Shown here: positions 52,869 through 61,486 of the stretch, piece after piece | Numbering within the stretch: position 1 is the stretch's first letter | How the letters are laid out: the number at the start of each line of letters is the position of its first letter | DNA from: Mycolicibacterium madagascariense | Lineage (GTDB): Bacteria > Actinomycetota > Actinomycetes > Mycobacteriales > Mycobacteriaceae | Assembly: GCF_010729665.1 (NCBI RefSeq) | Contig: NZ_AP022610.1 | Span: forward strand, 930,001-994,000 | Length of the DNA stretch: 64,000 bases | Direction of reading: 5' to 3' | Translations under genes and position numbers: made by a program | Notes under the pieces: model-generated | What the model was told of the DNA's origin: nothing | Databases searched by the model: none | What the model saw: only the letters and a program-made list of their open reading frames with translations

Positions 52869-53414
52869 GTGCTGAGCAGAATTCTGATCGGCCTGGTGGC
52901 TGCGGGGGCAGCAGTGATCGGCGTGCCCGGCGTGGCGGCCGCCGATCCGGATCCAGCGCCGCCCCCACCCCCGCCGCCGCTGAACCTCAACGCGCTGAAG
53001 CCGGTGAGTCCCGAGGGCTTCGCGATCCAGAACGACCAGGGCTACGGGTTCGCCGTGCCGGGTGACATCGCGTGCGTCATCAGCCGCGGATCGGGCAACT
53101 ACGGCTGCATCGGCCCGTTCCCCGGCGCGCCCGACGGGGCCAACCAGGTCACCGGAGGGCAGCAGGGCGTGCCCACGTTCAAGGCCGTCGCCAATCCGTT
53201 CTACGTCTTCCAGACGCCGCCGGCGCGCCTCCTCCCGGGTACGCGGATCAGCTTCCGCGGTGTCACGTGCGGTACCGACGGCACCAGCACGCAGTGCACC
53301 AATCAGTTCGACGGCGCGGGCTTCGCCGTCACCCCCGGCGGAAGCTTCGTCCTGCCGCCGAACAACCCCCTGCTGCTCAACACCGGCGAGGGCAAGAACC
53401 CCTACCTGAACTGA
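52869..53414 (+). CDS. Secreted protein with proline-rich N-terminus
   Basis: A 181-residue exported protein. It has a signal peptide (VLSRILIGLVAAGAAVIGVPGVAAADP, cleavage about AAA-DP), then the proline run DPDPAPPPPPPPLNLN, then a soluble domain with four cysteines (ACVIS, YGCIG, VTCGT, TQCTN) that could form two disulfides. GTG 52869 is the start. Convergent with gpsA (stops 4 bases apart). Function unknown; similar small exported proteins are common in mycobacteria. Confidence 0.78.
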   Translation: MLSRILIGLVAAGAAVIGVPGVAAADPDPAPPPPPPPLNLNALKPVSPEGFAIQNDQGYGFAVPGDIACVISRGSGNYGCIGPFPGAPDGANQVTGGQQGVPTFKAVANPFYVFQTPPARLLPGTRISFRGVTCGTDGTSTQCTNQFDGAGFAVTPGGSFVLPPNNPLLLNTGEGKNPYLN

Positions 53415-53418
53415 CGCG

Positions 53419-54444
53419 TCAGAACCCCGCGCCGTGCACCTCGTGGCCGGGCTTCTCCGCGGCGAGTCCGCGGTAGGCGTCCTCGACCGTCGAGCCGTGG
53501 TTGATGACACCGTCGACCTCGCGGGCGATCGGCATGTTCAGGTCGTAGTGCTCGGCGAACTCCATGACGACGCTCGCGGCCTTGACGCCCTCGGCGACCT
53601 GGTTCATCGAGGCGATGATCTCGTCGATGGGCTTGCCCGCGCCCAGCTGCTCGCCGACGTGCCGGTTGCGGCTGCGCTGGCTGGTGCAGGTGACGATGAG
53701 GTCGCCCATGCCGGCCAGGCCTGCGAACGTGTCGCGGTGCCCGCCCATGGCCTCGCCGAGCTTGGACATCTCGCGCACCGCGCGGGCCATCACCATGGCG
53801 CGGGTGTTCTCGCCGATGCCCAGCGAGTAGCCCATGCCGACGGCGATGGCGTAGACGTTCTTCAGGGCGCCCGCCATCTCGACACCGACGACGTCGTCGG
53901 TCGTGTAGGTGCGGAAGCGCTTGGTGCGGAACAGCTTTCCAAGGTTGGCGGCGAGGTGCTGATCGGGCATGGCCAGCACCGCCGCGGCCGCGTAGCCGTC
54001 GGCGACCTCGCGCGCGATGTTGGGGCCCGCCAGGATGCCCGCGGGGTGGCCAGGGAGCACCTCGTCGACGATCTGGCTCATGCGGTAGTTGGTGCCCTGC
54101 TCGAGGCCCTTCACCAGCGACACCACCGGCACCCAGGGCCGCAGTTCCTTGGCGAGTTCGGTCAGCACGGCGCGGAACCCGTGCGACGGCACGCCCATCA
54201 CGATGACGTCGGCCTGGTGGGCCGCCTCGGAGAAGTCGGTCGTGGCACGCAGCGACTCGGGCAGCGTGACGTCGTCGCCGAGGTAGCGGGTGTTGCGGTG
54301 GTTGTCGTTGACGTCGTCGGCGGTCTCCTGGGAGCGGACCCACTGCAGAGTCGGGCCGCGCCGAGCGCAGATCGACGCCACGGTGGTTCCCCAGGAGCCG
54401 CCACCGAGGACGACGACGTTCGGTTCGCGTTGCGCTGGTGCCAT
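53419..54444 (-). CDS. gpsA: NAD(P)H-dependent glycerol-3-phosphate dehydrogenase GpsA
   Basis: Reduces dihydroxyacetone phosphate to sn-glycerol-3-phosphate for phospholipids. The 341-residue protein has the N-terminal VVVLGGGSWGTTVASI Rossmann motif, the substrate-binding signature RYLGDDVTLPESLR, SLVKGLEQGT, and GVEMAGALKNVYAIAVGM with the catalytic lysine. GLAGMGDLIVTCTSQRSRNRHVG supplies the C-terminal signature. ATG 54444 gives MAPAQREPNVVVLGGG. It is the gpdA1 of the M. tuberculosis order. YajQ lies upstream on the same strand, 74 bases away. Confidence 0.95.
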   Translation of the reverse strand: MAPAQREPNVVVLGGGSWGTTVASICARRGPTLQWVRSQETADDVNDNHRNTRYLGDDVTLPESLRATTDFSEAAHQADVIVMGVPSHGFRAVLTELAKELRPWVPVVSLVKGLEQGTNYRMSQIVDEVLPGHPAGILAGPNIAREVADGYAAAAVLAMPDQHLAANLGKLFRTKRFRTYTTDDVVGVEMAGALKNVYAIAVGMGYSLGIGENTRAMVMARAVREMSKLGEAMGGHRDTFAGLAGMGDLIVTCTSQRSRNRHVGEQLGAGKPIDEIIASMNQVAEGVKAASVVMEFAEHYDLNMPIAREVDGVINHGSTVEDAYRGLAAEKPGHEVHGAGF

Positions 54445-54518
54445 GGCGATCAGGGTATGGGGGACGGCCCGTTTCTTCGCCGAAATAGCGTCACCCCGCC
54501 GCGAAGTGTCAGCGAGCG

Positions 54519-55010
54519 TCAGCGATAGTTGACGAACTGCACCGCGATCTCGAGGTCCGCCCCCCGCAGAAGTGCCTGCACGGCCTGCAGGTCGTCGCGC
54601 TTCTTGCTGCTGACCCGGATCTCGTCGCCCTGGATCTGCGCCTTGACGCCCTTGGGCCCCTCGTCGCGGATCAGCTTGGTGACCTTCTTGGCGTCTTCGC
54701 TGCTGATGCCCTGCTTGATGCTCCCGATGACCTTGTAGGTCTTGCCCGACGGTTGCGGGTCGCCCGCGTCGAAGGCCTTCATGGAGATGTCGCGCCGGAT
54801 CAGCTTCTCCTTGAAGACGTCCACCGCGGCCTTCACCCGCTCCTCGGTGGAGGAGACGAGGATGATGCCCTCCTCGCCCTGCCACTCGATCGTGGTGTCG
54901 GTGCCGCGGAAGTCGAAACGGGTGGCCAGCTCCTTGGCGGCCTGGTTCAAGGCGTTGTCGACCTCCTGGCGGTCGACCTTGCTGACGACGTCGAAGCTGG
55001 AATCCGCCAT
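54519..55010 (-). CDS. YajQ-family nucleotide (cyclic-di-GMP)-binding protein
   Basis: A 163-residue protein of two ferredoxin-like halves: [32 protein letters not shown] and, in the second half, [34 protein letters not shown]. Related proteins bind cyclic di-GMP and RNA or DNA. The charged, Lys-rich tail is usual. Just upstream lies the tRNA-Tyr on the other strand. Its precise role in mycobacteria is unknown. Confidence 0.9.
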
Positions 55011-55112
55011 GGACTCGCTCCCTCCCTATCGATGGTGCGTTTTCGTCTTGGGACCATCCTCGTAGTACCGTGCTACTCGCACCAAACCCGGGTACGGGTT
55101 GGTGCCACGCCA

Positions 55113-55195
55113 GGCAGGTTGCCCGAGTGGCCAATGGGAGCGGACTGTAAATCCGTCGGCTTACGCCTACGCAGGTTCGAATCCTGCACCTGCCA
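55113..55195 (+). tRNA. tRNA-Tyr (anticodon GUA)
   Basis: An 83-nt type II tRNA with a complete cloverleaf: acceptor arms GGCAGGT (55113-55119) and ACCTGCC (55188-55194), discriminator A at 55195. The anticodon loop CTGTAAA places GTA at 55147-55149. It has a long variable arm (GTCGGCTTACGCCTAC) and the T-loop GGTTCGAATCC. CCA is not encoded. Convergent with the hypothetical gene at 55360; a strong terminator follows. Confidence 0.96.
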
Positions 55196-55223
55196 CGCAT
55201 GTGATGTCGCATGACATCCGAAT

Positions 55224-55259
55224 AGCTCTGAACCCTCGTTGGGGGTTCAGGGCTTTTTT
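55224..55259 (+). terminator. Rho-independent terminator of the tRNA-Tyr
   Basis: Arms AGCTCTGAACCC (55224-55235) and GGGTTCAGGGCT (55243-55254) form a 12-pair stem with one G-T wobble and a 7-base loop, followed by a run of six T. It starts 28 bases after the tRNA. Confidence 0.9.
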
Positions 55260-55359
55260 CGTGGGCGTCCGCCGGGGACGCGGCGTCGATGATTCTGACG
55301 TCGAAGTCGTGAACGAGCACGAGAACGCGGGTTCGTGGGCCCGGCGGATGGTGATGTGG

Positions 55360-56106
55360 TCAGGGCCCGCGGTGCAGGTGAACGTCGGAGATCTCGTTCC
55401 AGATGCCCGCAGCGCCGGGCAGCGTGGTGCCATCCGGGCGGTGGTGGTGAACTTCGCGATGGGTGGGGAACAGGACGCCGTCGAAGCGCTGGTGCCCGGA
55501 GGTGTAGTGCGCCACCGTATTTCCGGTGAGGTCCGGCAGGTAGTCCATGCGGCGCTGCCGAAGCTCGGCATCGAAGTAGAACACCTGGTCGACGTTGTGG
55601 GTGGCGATGGCGTCGGGAAATCGGACGGCCAGCCGCCGCCAGGTCTGCCCGTCTTCTCGCCAGGGCTCGATCTCGTGGCTGATGATGTCGGGCCTGGCCA
55701 ACAGGTGGGGTTCCATCAGGTAGTTCCACAGCGCGTAACCGGCGAAGTACACCACCTGCGTGGCCGTCCACCGCACCGATCCGTTGAAGGCGGGAAAGTG
55801 TGCGCGCGGATCGGTCTCCTCGTCGACGAGTTCGTCACCGCGCCACAGCGTCACCCGGTCCACTCTGGGCGGACCGGGCTCGACGTCGAGCACTGCGCGA
55901 AATCTGCTGGGCCCGAAGGAGGAGTACTCGATGCGCTGACGGTGGACGTCGCAGGTGACCACGGTGTCGGCGAACGCATCGGGCCAGCCGCGGGCGCCCC
56001 AGAACGGGCCAAGGGTGGCGACCCGAGCGGTCAGGGAACCCACCCCGAGCCACGCGGGTCGTCCTCCGTGCGCCTCGAGCACCGCCTCGAGAAGATCGTC
56101 GCTCAT
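55360..56106 (-). CDS. Conserved hypothetical protein (lipoprotein-LolA-like fold possible)
   Basis: A 248-residue soluble protein without signal peptide, start ATG 56106 (MSDDLLEAVLEAHGGRPAW). Blocks TVVTCDVHRQRIEYSSFGPSRFRAVLDVEPGPP and WREDGQTWRRLAVRFPDAIATHN (shown in parts) suggest a beta-rich lipid- or ligand-binding domain; DYLPDLTGNTVAHYTSGHQ and PTHREVHHHRPDG are His-rich near the C-terminus. Similar to uncharacterised proteins of mycobacteria and Streptomyces. It converges toward the tRNA terminator and is divergent from the GlxA regulator. Confidence 0.68.
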   Translation of the reverse strand: MSDDLLEAVLEAHGGRPAWLGVGSLTARVATLGPFWGARGWPDAFADTVVTCDVHRQRIEYSSFGPSRFRAVLDVEPGPPRVDRVTLWRGDELVDEETDPRAHFPAFNGSVRWTATQVVYFAGYALWNYLMEPHLLARPDIISHEIEPWREDGQTWRRLAVRFPDAIATHNVDQVFYFDAELRQRRMDYLPDLTGNTVAHYTSGHQRFDGVLFPTHREVHHHRPDGTTLPGAAGIWNEISDVHLHRGP

Positions 56107-56349
56107 CAGACCATCGTGGCCAGCCCGTCGTAGCCACGAGCCACGCCCGGTGCCAACTTTCGCTCGCATGGGGTCATCAGGACCGGTGAACGACTCCGAC
56201 CACGCCGCCACGCTTGACGGCACGAGGAGACTGGCGAAATGGGGCAAGCACACCGGGCTCTGGCCGCGGCGGGACTCGGACCGCGGGACGACGTGCGACG
56301 GGCAGAGCTGGGGAGATCGCCTCGGACGTCGCGCGGGCGGAACAGACAC

Positions 56350-57330
56350 GTGGTGGCCGTCGTCGTGTTGCCTGACACGATCGCCCTGGGCGTCTACGTC
56401 ACGCAGTCGGTGTTTGGGCAACCCGCCGGCATGATCGCCGAGGTGATGGGCATCGACGAACCATCGCCCTATGAGGTCGTGCTGTGCGGCAACGCCACTC
56501 GGCACGTGCTCCCGAGCGGCATCGACTTCGGCGAGCTCGCACCCCTGGACGTAGCGCGCGACGCCGATACCGTCGTGGTCGCCGGAGTCGTCGAGCCGAT
56601 GAAACCGCGCGACGAGGAGTTAATAAACGTGTTGCGCGACGCCTACCAGGGCGGAGCGCGGTTGGTATCGACCTGCAGCGGCGCGTTCGTCCTTGCGCAG
56701 GCCGGCCTGCTTGACGGCCGCACCGCGACCACCCACTGGCTGCTGGCCGCGGAGTTTCGGCAGGCCTTTCCCGGGGTGCGCCTCGACGTCGACCGGCTCT
56801 ACGTCGACGACGGACGGGTACACACCTCGGCGGGTCGGATGGCGGCGTTGGACCTGGCCTTGCATCTGCTGGCGCTGGACCGCGGGCAGGCCGCCGCCAA
56901 CGACGTCGGCAGGATTCTGGTCAGCGCTCCGCAGCGATCGGGCGGACAGGCGCAGTTCGTCAAGGATTCTCTGCGTGCGGACGCGACGACGTCGATGGAG
57001 CCTCTGCTGCAATGGCTTCGGGAGAATCTCGAGCAGCCCATCACGCTGGCTCAGGTCGCGGCGCACGGGCACATGAGCGAGCGAACCCTGGCACGCAAGT
57101 TCCGCGCGGCCACCGGGACCACGGTGTTCGATTGGCTCATCCGCGAGCGCATCAACCGTGCGAAGGTGCTGCTGGAGACCACCGACTTCACCATCGGAGA
57201 GGTAGCCGCCATGGCGGGGTTCGGTTCGACGGAGGCGTTGCGTCGTCACTTCGACAAGGCGGTCGGCACGACCGCGGGAGCTTATCGACGCACGTTCCGG
57301 AGTAGCGCGGCGAACGAGGCGGCGTCCTGA
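56350..57330 (+). CDS. GlxA-family AraC transcriptional regulator
   Basis: A 326-residue regulator with an N-terminal DJ-1/PfpI-like domain (~1-185: VVVLPDTIALGVYVTQSVFG, LVSTCSGAFVLAQAGLLDGRTATTHW, where the nucleophile-elbow Cys of DJ-1 is in STCSGAF) and a C-terminal AraC HTH (~225-320: ITLAQVAAHGHMSERTLARKF, then FTIGEVAAMAGFGSTEALRRHF). The frame extends upstream to 56239, but those residues look non-coding and GTG 56350 begins at the domain. It may be a sensor of aldehyde or oxidative stress; target unknown. Confidence 0.86.
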   Translation: MVAVVVLPDTIALGVYVTQSVFGQPAGMIAEVMGIDEPSPYEVVLCGNATRHVLPSGIDFGELAPLDVARDADTVVVAGVVEPMKPRDEELINVLRDAYQGGARLVSTCSGAFVLAQAGLLDGRTATTHWLLAAEFRQAFPGVRLDVDRLYVDDGRVHTSAGRMAALDLALHLLALDRGQAAANDVGRILVSAPQRSGGQAQFVKDSLRADATTSMEPLLQWLRENLEQPITLAQVAAHGHMSERTLARKFRAATGTTVFDWLIRERINRAKVLLETTDFTIGEVAAMAGFGSTEALRRHFDKAVGTTAGAYRRTFRSSAANEAAS

Positions 57331-57480
57331 GTCGTCTGGACCCAGTTGCGTGCACATTCGGCGGTGGCCGCTGACGCCGGCGGTCATGGCTAGGGGAGTG
57401 ACGGTGGGCGAGCCTCATGACGTCGACCGCGCGGCGATGAAGCACCCCGTTCGCCACGCCGAAAGTGCAGCGGTGGGGAT

Positions 57481-57930
57481 TCACCGCAGCGGCCGCCGCC
57501 AGGTCAGGGTCGCGCAGGCTGGCGTGCCGTCGTGTGTCGTGTCTGCTGACAGGATCAGCCGACCCATCTCGATGCGGCCATCGCGGATCTGCGGATGTCC
57601 TATCCAGTTGGGCAGCAGCGACACCACGACGTCGTGGTGAAATGTTGCCGTTGCCTCGTCCAGATGGAAGGGGCCGGCGTAGGCGAGGTAACTGCGCGCC
57701 GCGGCGATCGTCTGGCTTGGGGTACCGCCACCCGGGTCGGGGTGCTCGTACGGTGGGCGGTCGCGGCGCATCAATTGTGCTGACATGTAACCGTCCGCGG
57801 TGTACTGGATGATCCCGACGGGTTCCACGCCCAGCGGGTGGTCGAGCAGTTCTCCGTCGCTGCCGCGTACCTCATAGGACACCAGTTCCCAGGCTCCGTA
57901 GACGTTTTCTACCCTGACGGGCTCGGTCAT
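57481..57930 (-). CDS. Lipocalin-like domain protein
   Basis: A 149-residue protein with the lipocalin-like pattern: VYGAWELVSYEVRGSDGELLDHPLG, then VGIIQYTADGYMSAQLMRRDRPP and AARSYLAYAGPFHLDEATATFHHDV, a continuous antiparallel barrel with no signal peptide. The ATG at 57930 overlaps the stop of the MBL hydrolase gene (ATGA), so both are made from one mRNA. The ligand is unknown. Confidence 0.82.
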   Translation of the reverse strand: MTEPVRVENVYGAWELVSYEVRGSDGELLDHPLGVEPVGIIQYTADGYMSAQLMRRDRPPYEHPDPGGGTPSQTIAAARSYLAYAGPFHLDEATATFHHDVVVSLLPNWIGHPQIRDGRIEMGRLILSADTTHDGTPACATLTWRRPLR

Positions 57931-58784
57931 TCCCGCACCTGCGACGCGCGGTTCAGGCCGAACATCAGCCACGCCTGCGGGCTGGCCCACTCGGGATAGA
58001 GCTCGTTCATCTCCGTGTAGAGCTCCAGGTCACTGGCGGTGCTTTCCACGAGCCGGGAGAAGTCGATCAGGTACTGCTTGGACGCCTCGATGGCCTCGGG
58101 TGTGTCAGGCGCACTGGCCTTCTTGTGACCAGCCACCGCATGCTTCGGGTTCAGGGCGGCCAATCGGTCAAGGGCGGCAATCCAATTGATGCGGCTGTCG
58201 GCGGTGGTTCCGCCGACGTACATGTTGCACTGGTTGTAGAGCACGTCGCCGCCGACGACGAGGTCGATGGACGGGACGTGCAGGGACGTGGTGTCCACGG
58301 TGTCGGTCTGGCCCTGTTCGATGATGCGCAATTCGTGTCCCTCCAGGGTGAACACGTCCTCCTCGAAGGGTTCGGCGGCGGTCAGGCTCGGGGGCACCTG
58401 CCCAGGCCAGCAACGGCTGAAGAAGTCCCGCAACGGAATGGCTTGCTCGTGCATGAGTTCCACCGACTTCGGGGTCGCGATGGCCTTCGCGTCGGGGAAG
58501 TGCTCGAGCAGCACGCTGAGGCCGTAGAAGTGGTCGAAGTGCCCGTGGGTGATGTAGATGGTGGTCAGGTTGCGGTTGTGCAGGGCCACCCAGGCGGCGA
58601 GGGCCTCGGCTTCGGCGATCGTGGTGAGGGTGTCGACCAGGACGGCATCACGCTCGCCGAAGATCAACGTCGAGGTGATCGGGTCCCACCCCAGCGGCGG
58701 CCCGAATGGCCGGGGTCGTTCCCCCACGACCGCTTTCTCCGGTGCGGTGAAGACGTGGAAGTCAAGGGGCGCAATGCGTGTCAT
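57927..58784 (-). CDS. MBL-fold metallo-hydrolase
   Basis: A 285-residue metallo-beta-lactamase-fold hydrolase. The zinc motif is TIYITHGHFDHFYGLSVLL (THGHFDH, HxHxDH), with VVGGDVLYNQ giving the bridging Asp and AVAGHKKASAPD the later His. ATG 58784 starts the fold at APLDFHVFTAPEKAVVGER. Closest to lactonase-/hydrolase-type MBLs without a known substrate in mycobacteria. Forms an operon with the lipocalin-like gene. Confidence 0.85.
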   Translation of the reverse strand: MTRIAPLDFHVFTAPEKAVVGERPRPFGPPLGWDPITSTLIFGERDAVLVDTLTTIAEAEALAAWVALHNRNLTTIYITHGHFDHFYGLSVLLEHFPDAKAIATPKSVELMHEQAIPLRDFFSRCWPGQVPPSLTAAEPFEEDVFTLEGHELRIIEQGQTDTVDTTSLHVPSIDLVVGGDVLYNQCNMYVGGTTADSRINWIAALDRLAALNPKHAVAGHKKASAPDTPEAIEASKQYLIDFSRLVESTASDLELYTEMNELYPEWASPQAWLMFGLNRASQVRE

Positions 58785-59448
58785 GGGAGTGTCCTTCCTC
58801 GACCGGCGTGAGTCTTCGATCCCATCCTGCCCGTCTTGGTGACTCCGGTTGGCACGCCCCAGGCCAGAATCACCGCACTTGCCGCCAAAGATGTGCTCGA
58901 CGCCCGCCGCCCAGGATCGAACGTGGGTGTGGCCTGTTCGAAGGCGTCGCGTCATCGAGCGGCTCAGAGTGGGAAGGGACACTCGGCGCGATATGCGACG
59001 GCGCCACGCGTGGCTGCACAGCCCTGGCTCTTCGGTGGTAATCGTCGAATCAGGTTCTGACACAACGATTGTCATCGGCGACATCGTGCACCAGCCAATG
59101 CACGTCCGCTACCCCGACCAGCCGACTGCGTTCGACTCCGATCCCACGGCCGCAGCCGAATGCTCCAGCTCGCCATCGACACCGACGCCGTCCTGCTACC
59201 GGCGCACTTTCCGGGTCGCCGCGCTGCCCGAATCACCAACGATCAACACGGCTTCGGTATAGGAGACTGGGTGACCGTGCCGGACTGACCCGCAGGCACC
59301 ACCACTCGCCAACGTGGCGGGATCTGTGCCAAACGTGACGCCAAGCGTGGCCGATGACGACCTCTGCACCGAGATCATTGAGACCTCGAGACAAGACCGC
59401 CACTCACCCGCTGGGGATTGCAGGGCGTTCGGCAAAGGAGCACGAGCC
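58785..59448. other. Intergenic region of 664 bases with a pseudogene
   Basis: Between the MBL and SDR starts, divergent. Apart from the frameshifted MBL remnant (59014-59288) I see no gene. The last ~20 bases carry the AAAGGAG ribosome-binding site of the SDR. 58785-59013 holds nothing recognisable. Confidence 0.6.
59014..59288 (+). pseudogene. Remnant of an MBL-fold metallo-hydrolase (3' end, frameshifted)
   Basis: The conserved C-terminal half of another metallo-beta-lactamase-family protein is legible: LHSPGSSVVIVESGSDTT, VIGDIVHQPMHVRYPDQPTA in one frame up to about 59157, then LQLAIDTDAVLLPAHFPGR and GFGIGDWVTVPD-stop in the frame one base earlier. A one-base deletion near 59157 would restore one frame. 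No HxHxDH N-terminal half is visible upstream. It differs from the intact MBL gene next to it, so it is a different subfamily, not a duplicate. Confidence 0.7.
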
Positions 59449-60210
59449 ATGCCATCGGTATTCATCACCGGCGCCAACCGCGGCATCGGACGCGCGATCA
59501 CCACGGAATTCGCCAAACGCGGCTTTCGCGTGGTCGCTACCGCCCGTAATCCCGACACGCTGGCCGATCTCGACGTCGACCAGCGGTTGGCTCTCGACGT
59601 CACCGACGACGACAGCGTGAGTGCGGCGGTGGCTGTGGCCGGCGACATCGATGTGCTGGTATCCAACGCCGGCGTCATCTTCTACGCGGCCGTCGAGGCG
59701 ACGCCGCCGGCGGAACTGCAACGATTGTTCGACCTCAACACGGTTGGTGCCATCCGGGTGGCCCAGGCCCTGCTGCCGGGGATGCGCGCCCGCGGTGCCG
59801 GTCGGCTGTTGTTCATGTCCAGTGTGGCCGGACGCATCGTGCTGCCACCGGGTGCGGCGTACGCGGCGACCAAGTGGGCGCTGGAGGCTCTGGTCGAATC
59901 GCTGGCAATCGAGTTGACGCCCTTCGGGGTTCACGCCGCCCTGCTCGAGCCCGGTGCCGTGAGTTCAGGCGCGCTCGACGACGTCACCACCTACACGCTG
60001 CCCGATGACCCGTACGCCGGTCTGCTCGGCGGCGGGGGAGCCCGCACCGACCAGATGACCCCAGAACAGGTGGCCGCCGCCGTGGTCGACGCCGCGCAGC
60101 TGCCCGAGCTGCCGCTGCGCATCCCGATCGGGCCGTCGGCGACCACGATCCTGGCAGCGCGGCGAGCGGCCCCGGACGACGCCCCATTCGACGTCACCGG
60201 GCCACGATGA
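59449..60210 (+). CDS. Short-chain dehydrogenase/reductase
   Basis: A 253-residue SDR from ATG 59449, which has AAAGGAG nine bases upstream. TGANRGIGRAITTEF is the cofactor loop and VSNAGVIFYAAVE the N-A-G motif (SNAG instead of NNAG). Ser lies in FMSSVAGRI, Tyr/Lys in YAATKWALE. A C-terminal LPIGPSATT-like end (RIPIGPSATTILAAR) is present. The stop overlaps the next gene (ATGA), so it is co-expressed with the NmrA-like protein. Substrate unknown. Confidence 0.87.
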   Translation: MPSVFITGANRGIGRAITTEFAKRGFRVVATARNPDTLADLDVDQRLALDVTDDDSVSAAVAVAGDIDVLVSNAGVIFYAAVEATPPAELQRLFDLNTVGAIRVAQALLPGMRARGAGRLLFMSSVAGRIVLPPGAAYAATKWALEALVESLAIELTPFGVHAALLEPGAVSSGALDDVTTYTLPDDPYAGLLGGGGARTDQMTPEQVAAAVVDAAQLPELPLRIPIGPSATTILAARRAAPDDAPFDVTGPR

Positions 60211-61145
60211 GTTCACCGATTCTCGTCACCGGCGCTACCGGTCGGCACGGTAATACCGGCGAGCACCTGGTCGGGCGCCTCCTGGCGGCGGGCCGGTCGG
60301 TACGGGTGCTGGCCCGCGGACACAACCCGCGCACCCAGCACCTGGCCGTCCTCGGCGCCGAGATCGTCATCGGGGATCTCGGCGATCGGCGTAGCCTGGT
60401 GCCGGCGCTGCGCGACGTCGACCTCGTGTACTTCGTGTACCCGATCAATGCCGGTATCGTCTCGGCCGCCGCGAATTACGCTGCAGCCGTTCGGAAAGTT
60501 GGGCGGCATCCCCGCACCGTGGTGATGTCCATGGGGCCTGCCCATCCAGAACATCCCAGCGCGCTCGGCCGCGCCCAATGGTTGGCCGAGCAGGTCTTGG
60601 ACTGGGCGGGTTTGGACCTCACCGTCTTGAGGGTGGCCGCCCTCTTTCACGAGAACCTTGCGGTATTGCACGCCAGGACGATTCGCGACGAGCAAGTGAT
60701 CCGCAATTGCTTCGGAGCGGACCCGGTCCCGTGGATCGGCGCTCGCGACGTCGCCGATCTCGCGGCGACCGCTTTACTGCACCCCGAAGGGTTGGGCGTC
60801 GGCCCCGTGCACCATCTCGCCGGTGCTGAGGACCTCAGCCACCTCGACATCGCCGACGCGCTGACCGAATTACTCGACATTCCGATTGAATTCGCCGACA
60901 TCACCGAGGCGCAGTGGCGCGACGATCTGATCACGCTGGCGAATTCAGACACCACCGGCGCACTCAATACCGCCATGGCACAGCATATCTCGGCAGTCGC
61001 GAGCCAAATTGCTCGCGGCGGCGGACCAGCGATGAGTTCGGACCCCGACAGACTGCATCGGCTCATCGGCCACGCCCCAGTGACCATGCGCGAGTTCCTG
61101 GCGACCAACATCGAAGACTTCCGTTCGGTTCGGCTGGTCAGGTGA
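60207..61145 (+). CDS. NmrA-like NAD(P)-binding protein (atypical SDR)
   Basis: A 312-residue atypical SDR. The cofactor loop is VTGATGRHGNTGEHL (TGxTGxxG), followed by RVLARGHNPRTQHLAVLGAEIVIGDLGDR, VYFVYPINAG and VVMSMGPAHPEH. The active-site Tyr/Lys pair of classical SDRs is missing, as in NmrA/TMR-like proteins, which bind NAD(P) and may sense redox state or reduce quinone-like compounds. Second gene of a two-gene operon with the SDR. Confidence 0.83.
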   Translation: MSSPILVTGATGRHGNTGEHLVGRLLAAGRSVRVLARGHNPRTQHLAVLGAEIVIGDLGDRRSLVPALRDVDLVYFVYPINAGIVSAAANYAAAVRKVGRHPRTVVMSMGPAHPEHPSALGRAQWLAEQVLDWAGLDLTVLRVAALFHENLAVLHARTIRDEQVIRNCFGADPVPWIGARDVADLAATALLHPEGLGVGPVHHLAGAEDLSHLDIADALTELLDIPIEFADITEAQWRDDLITLANSDTTGALNTAMAQHISAVASQIARGGGPAMSSDPDRLHRLIGHAPVTMREFLATNIEDFRSVRLVR

Positions 61146-61486
61146 ACAGAACCGGGAGCCTTGCCACGTCAAGCTGCAGAACGCGGGAGTCGCCGAGGGT
61201 GGCCCCAACTGTGAGTGAGCCGACCAACCATGACTGCGGAGCCTCTCACCTGGTGCCGTCGTATCGGCGTTCGGCGAGCGCACGCGACACGCCGGGTTCT
61301 GGTCCGACGGAGTTGGCATCGCCCGCGGGAACGTCGGACCGACGCAGTCGCCGGGGCCGAGCACGCCAGAGCCACAGCTGATCGCCAAGCCATCTGCGGG
61401 CCGCTCTGCCCTCGCCGCCCTCTGCAGCAGAAACCGTTCCCACGGCGCGCATCGTGCCGATCAACGCTCATAATGGGGAGTTTCGC
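61146..61486. other. 341-base gap without a recognisable gene
   Basis: Between the NmrA-like stop and the GjpA-like start. Short open frames exist on both strands but none looks coding. The last 15 bases hold a GGGGAG ribosome-binding site. No repeat or tRNA seen. Confidence 0.5.

Noticed and set aside
53434..54528. 364-residue + strand frame over gpsA
   Set aside because: Antisense of a clear GpsA; no domain of its own.
55099..56133. 344-residue + strand frame starting in the tRNA
   Set aside because: It overlaps tRNA-Tyr and its terminator and lacks coding features; the minus-strand hypothetical is preferred.
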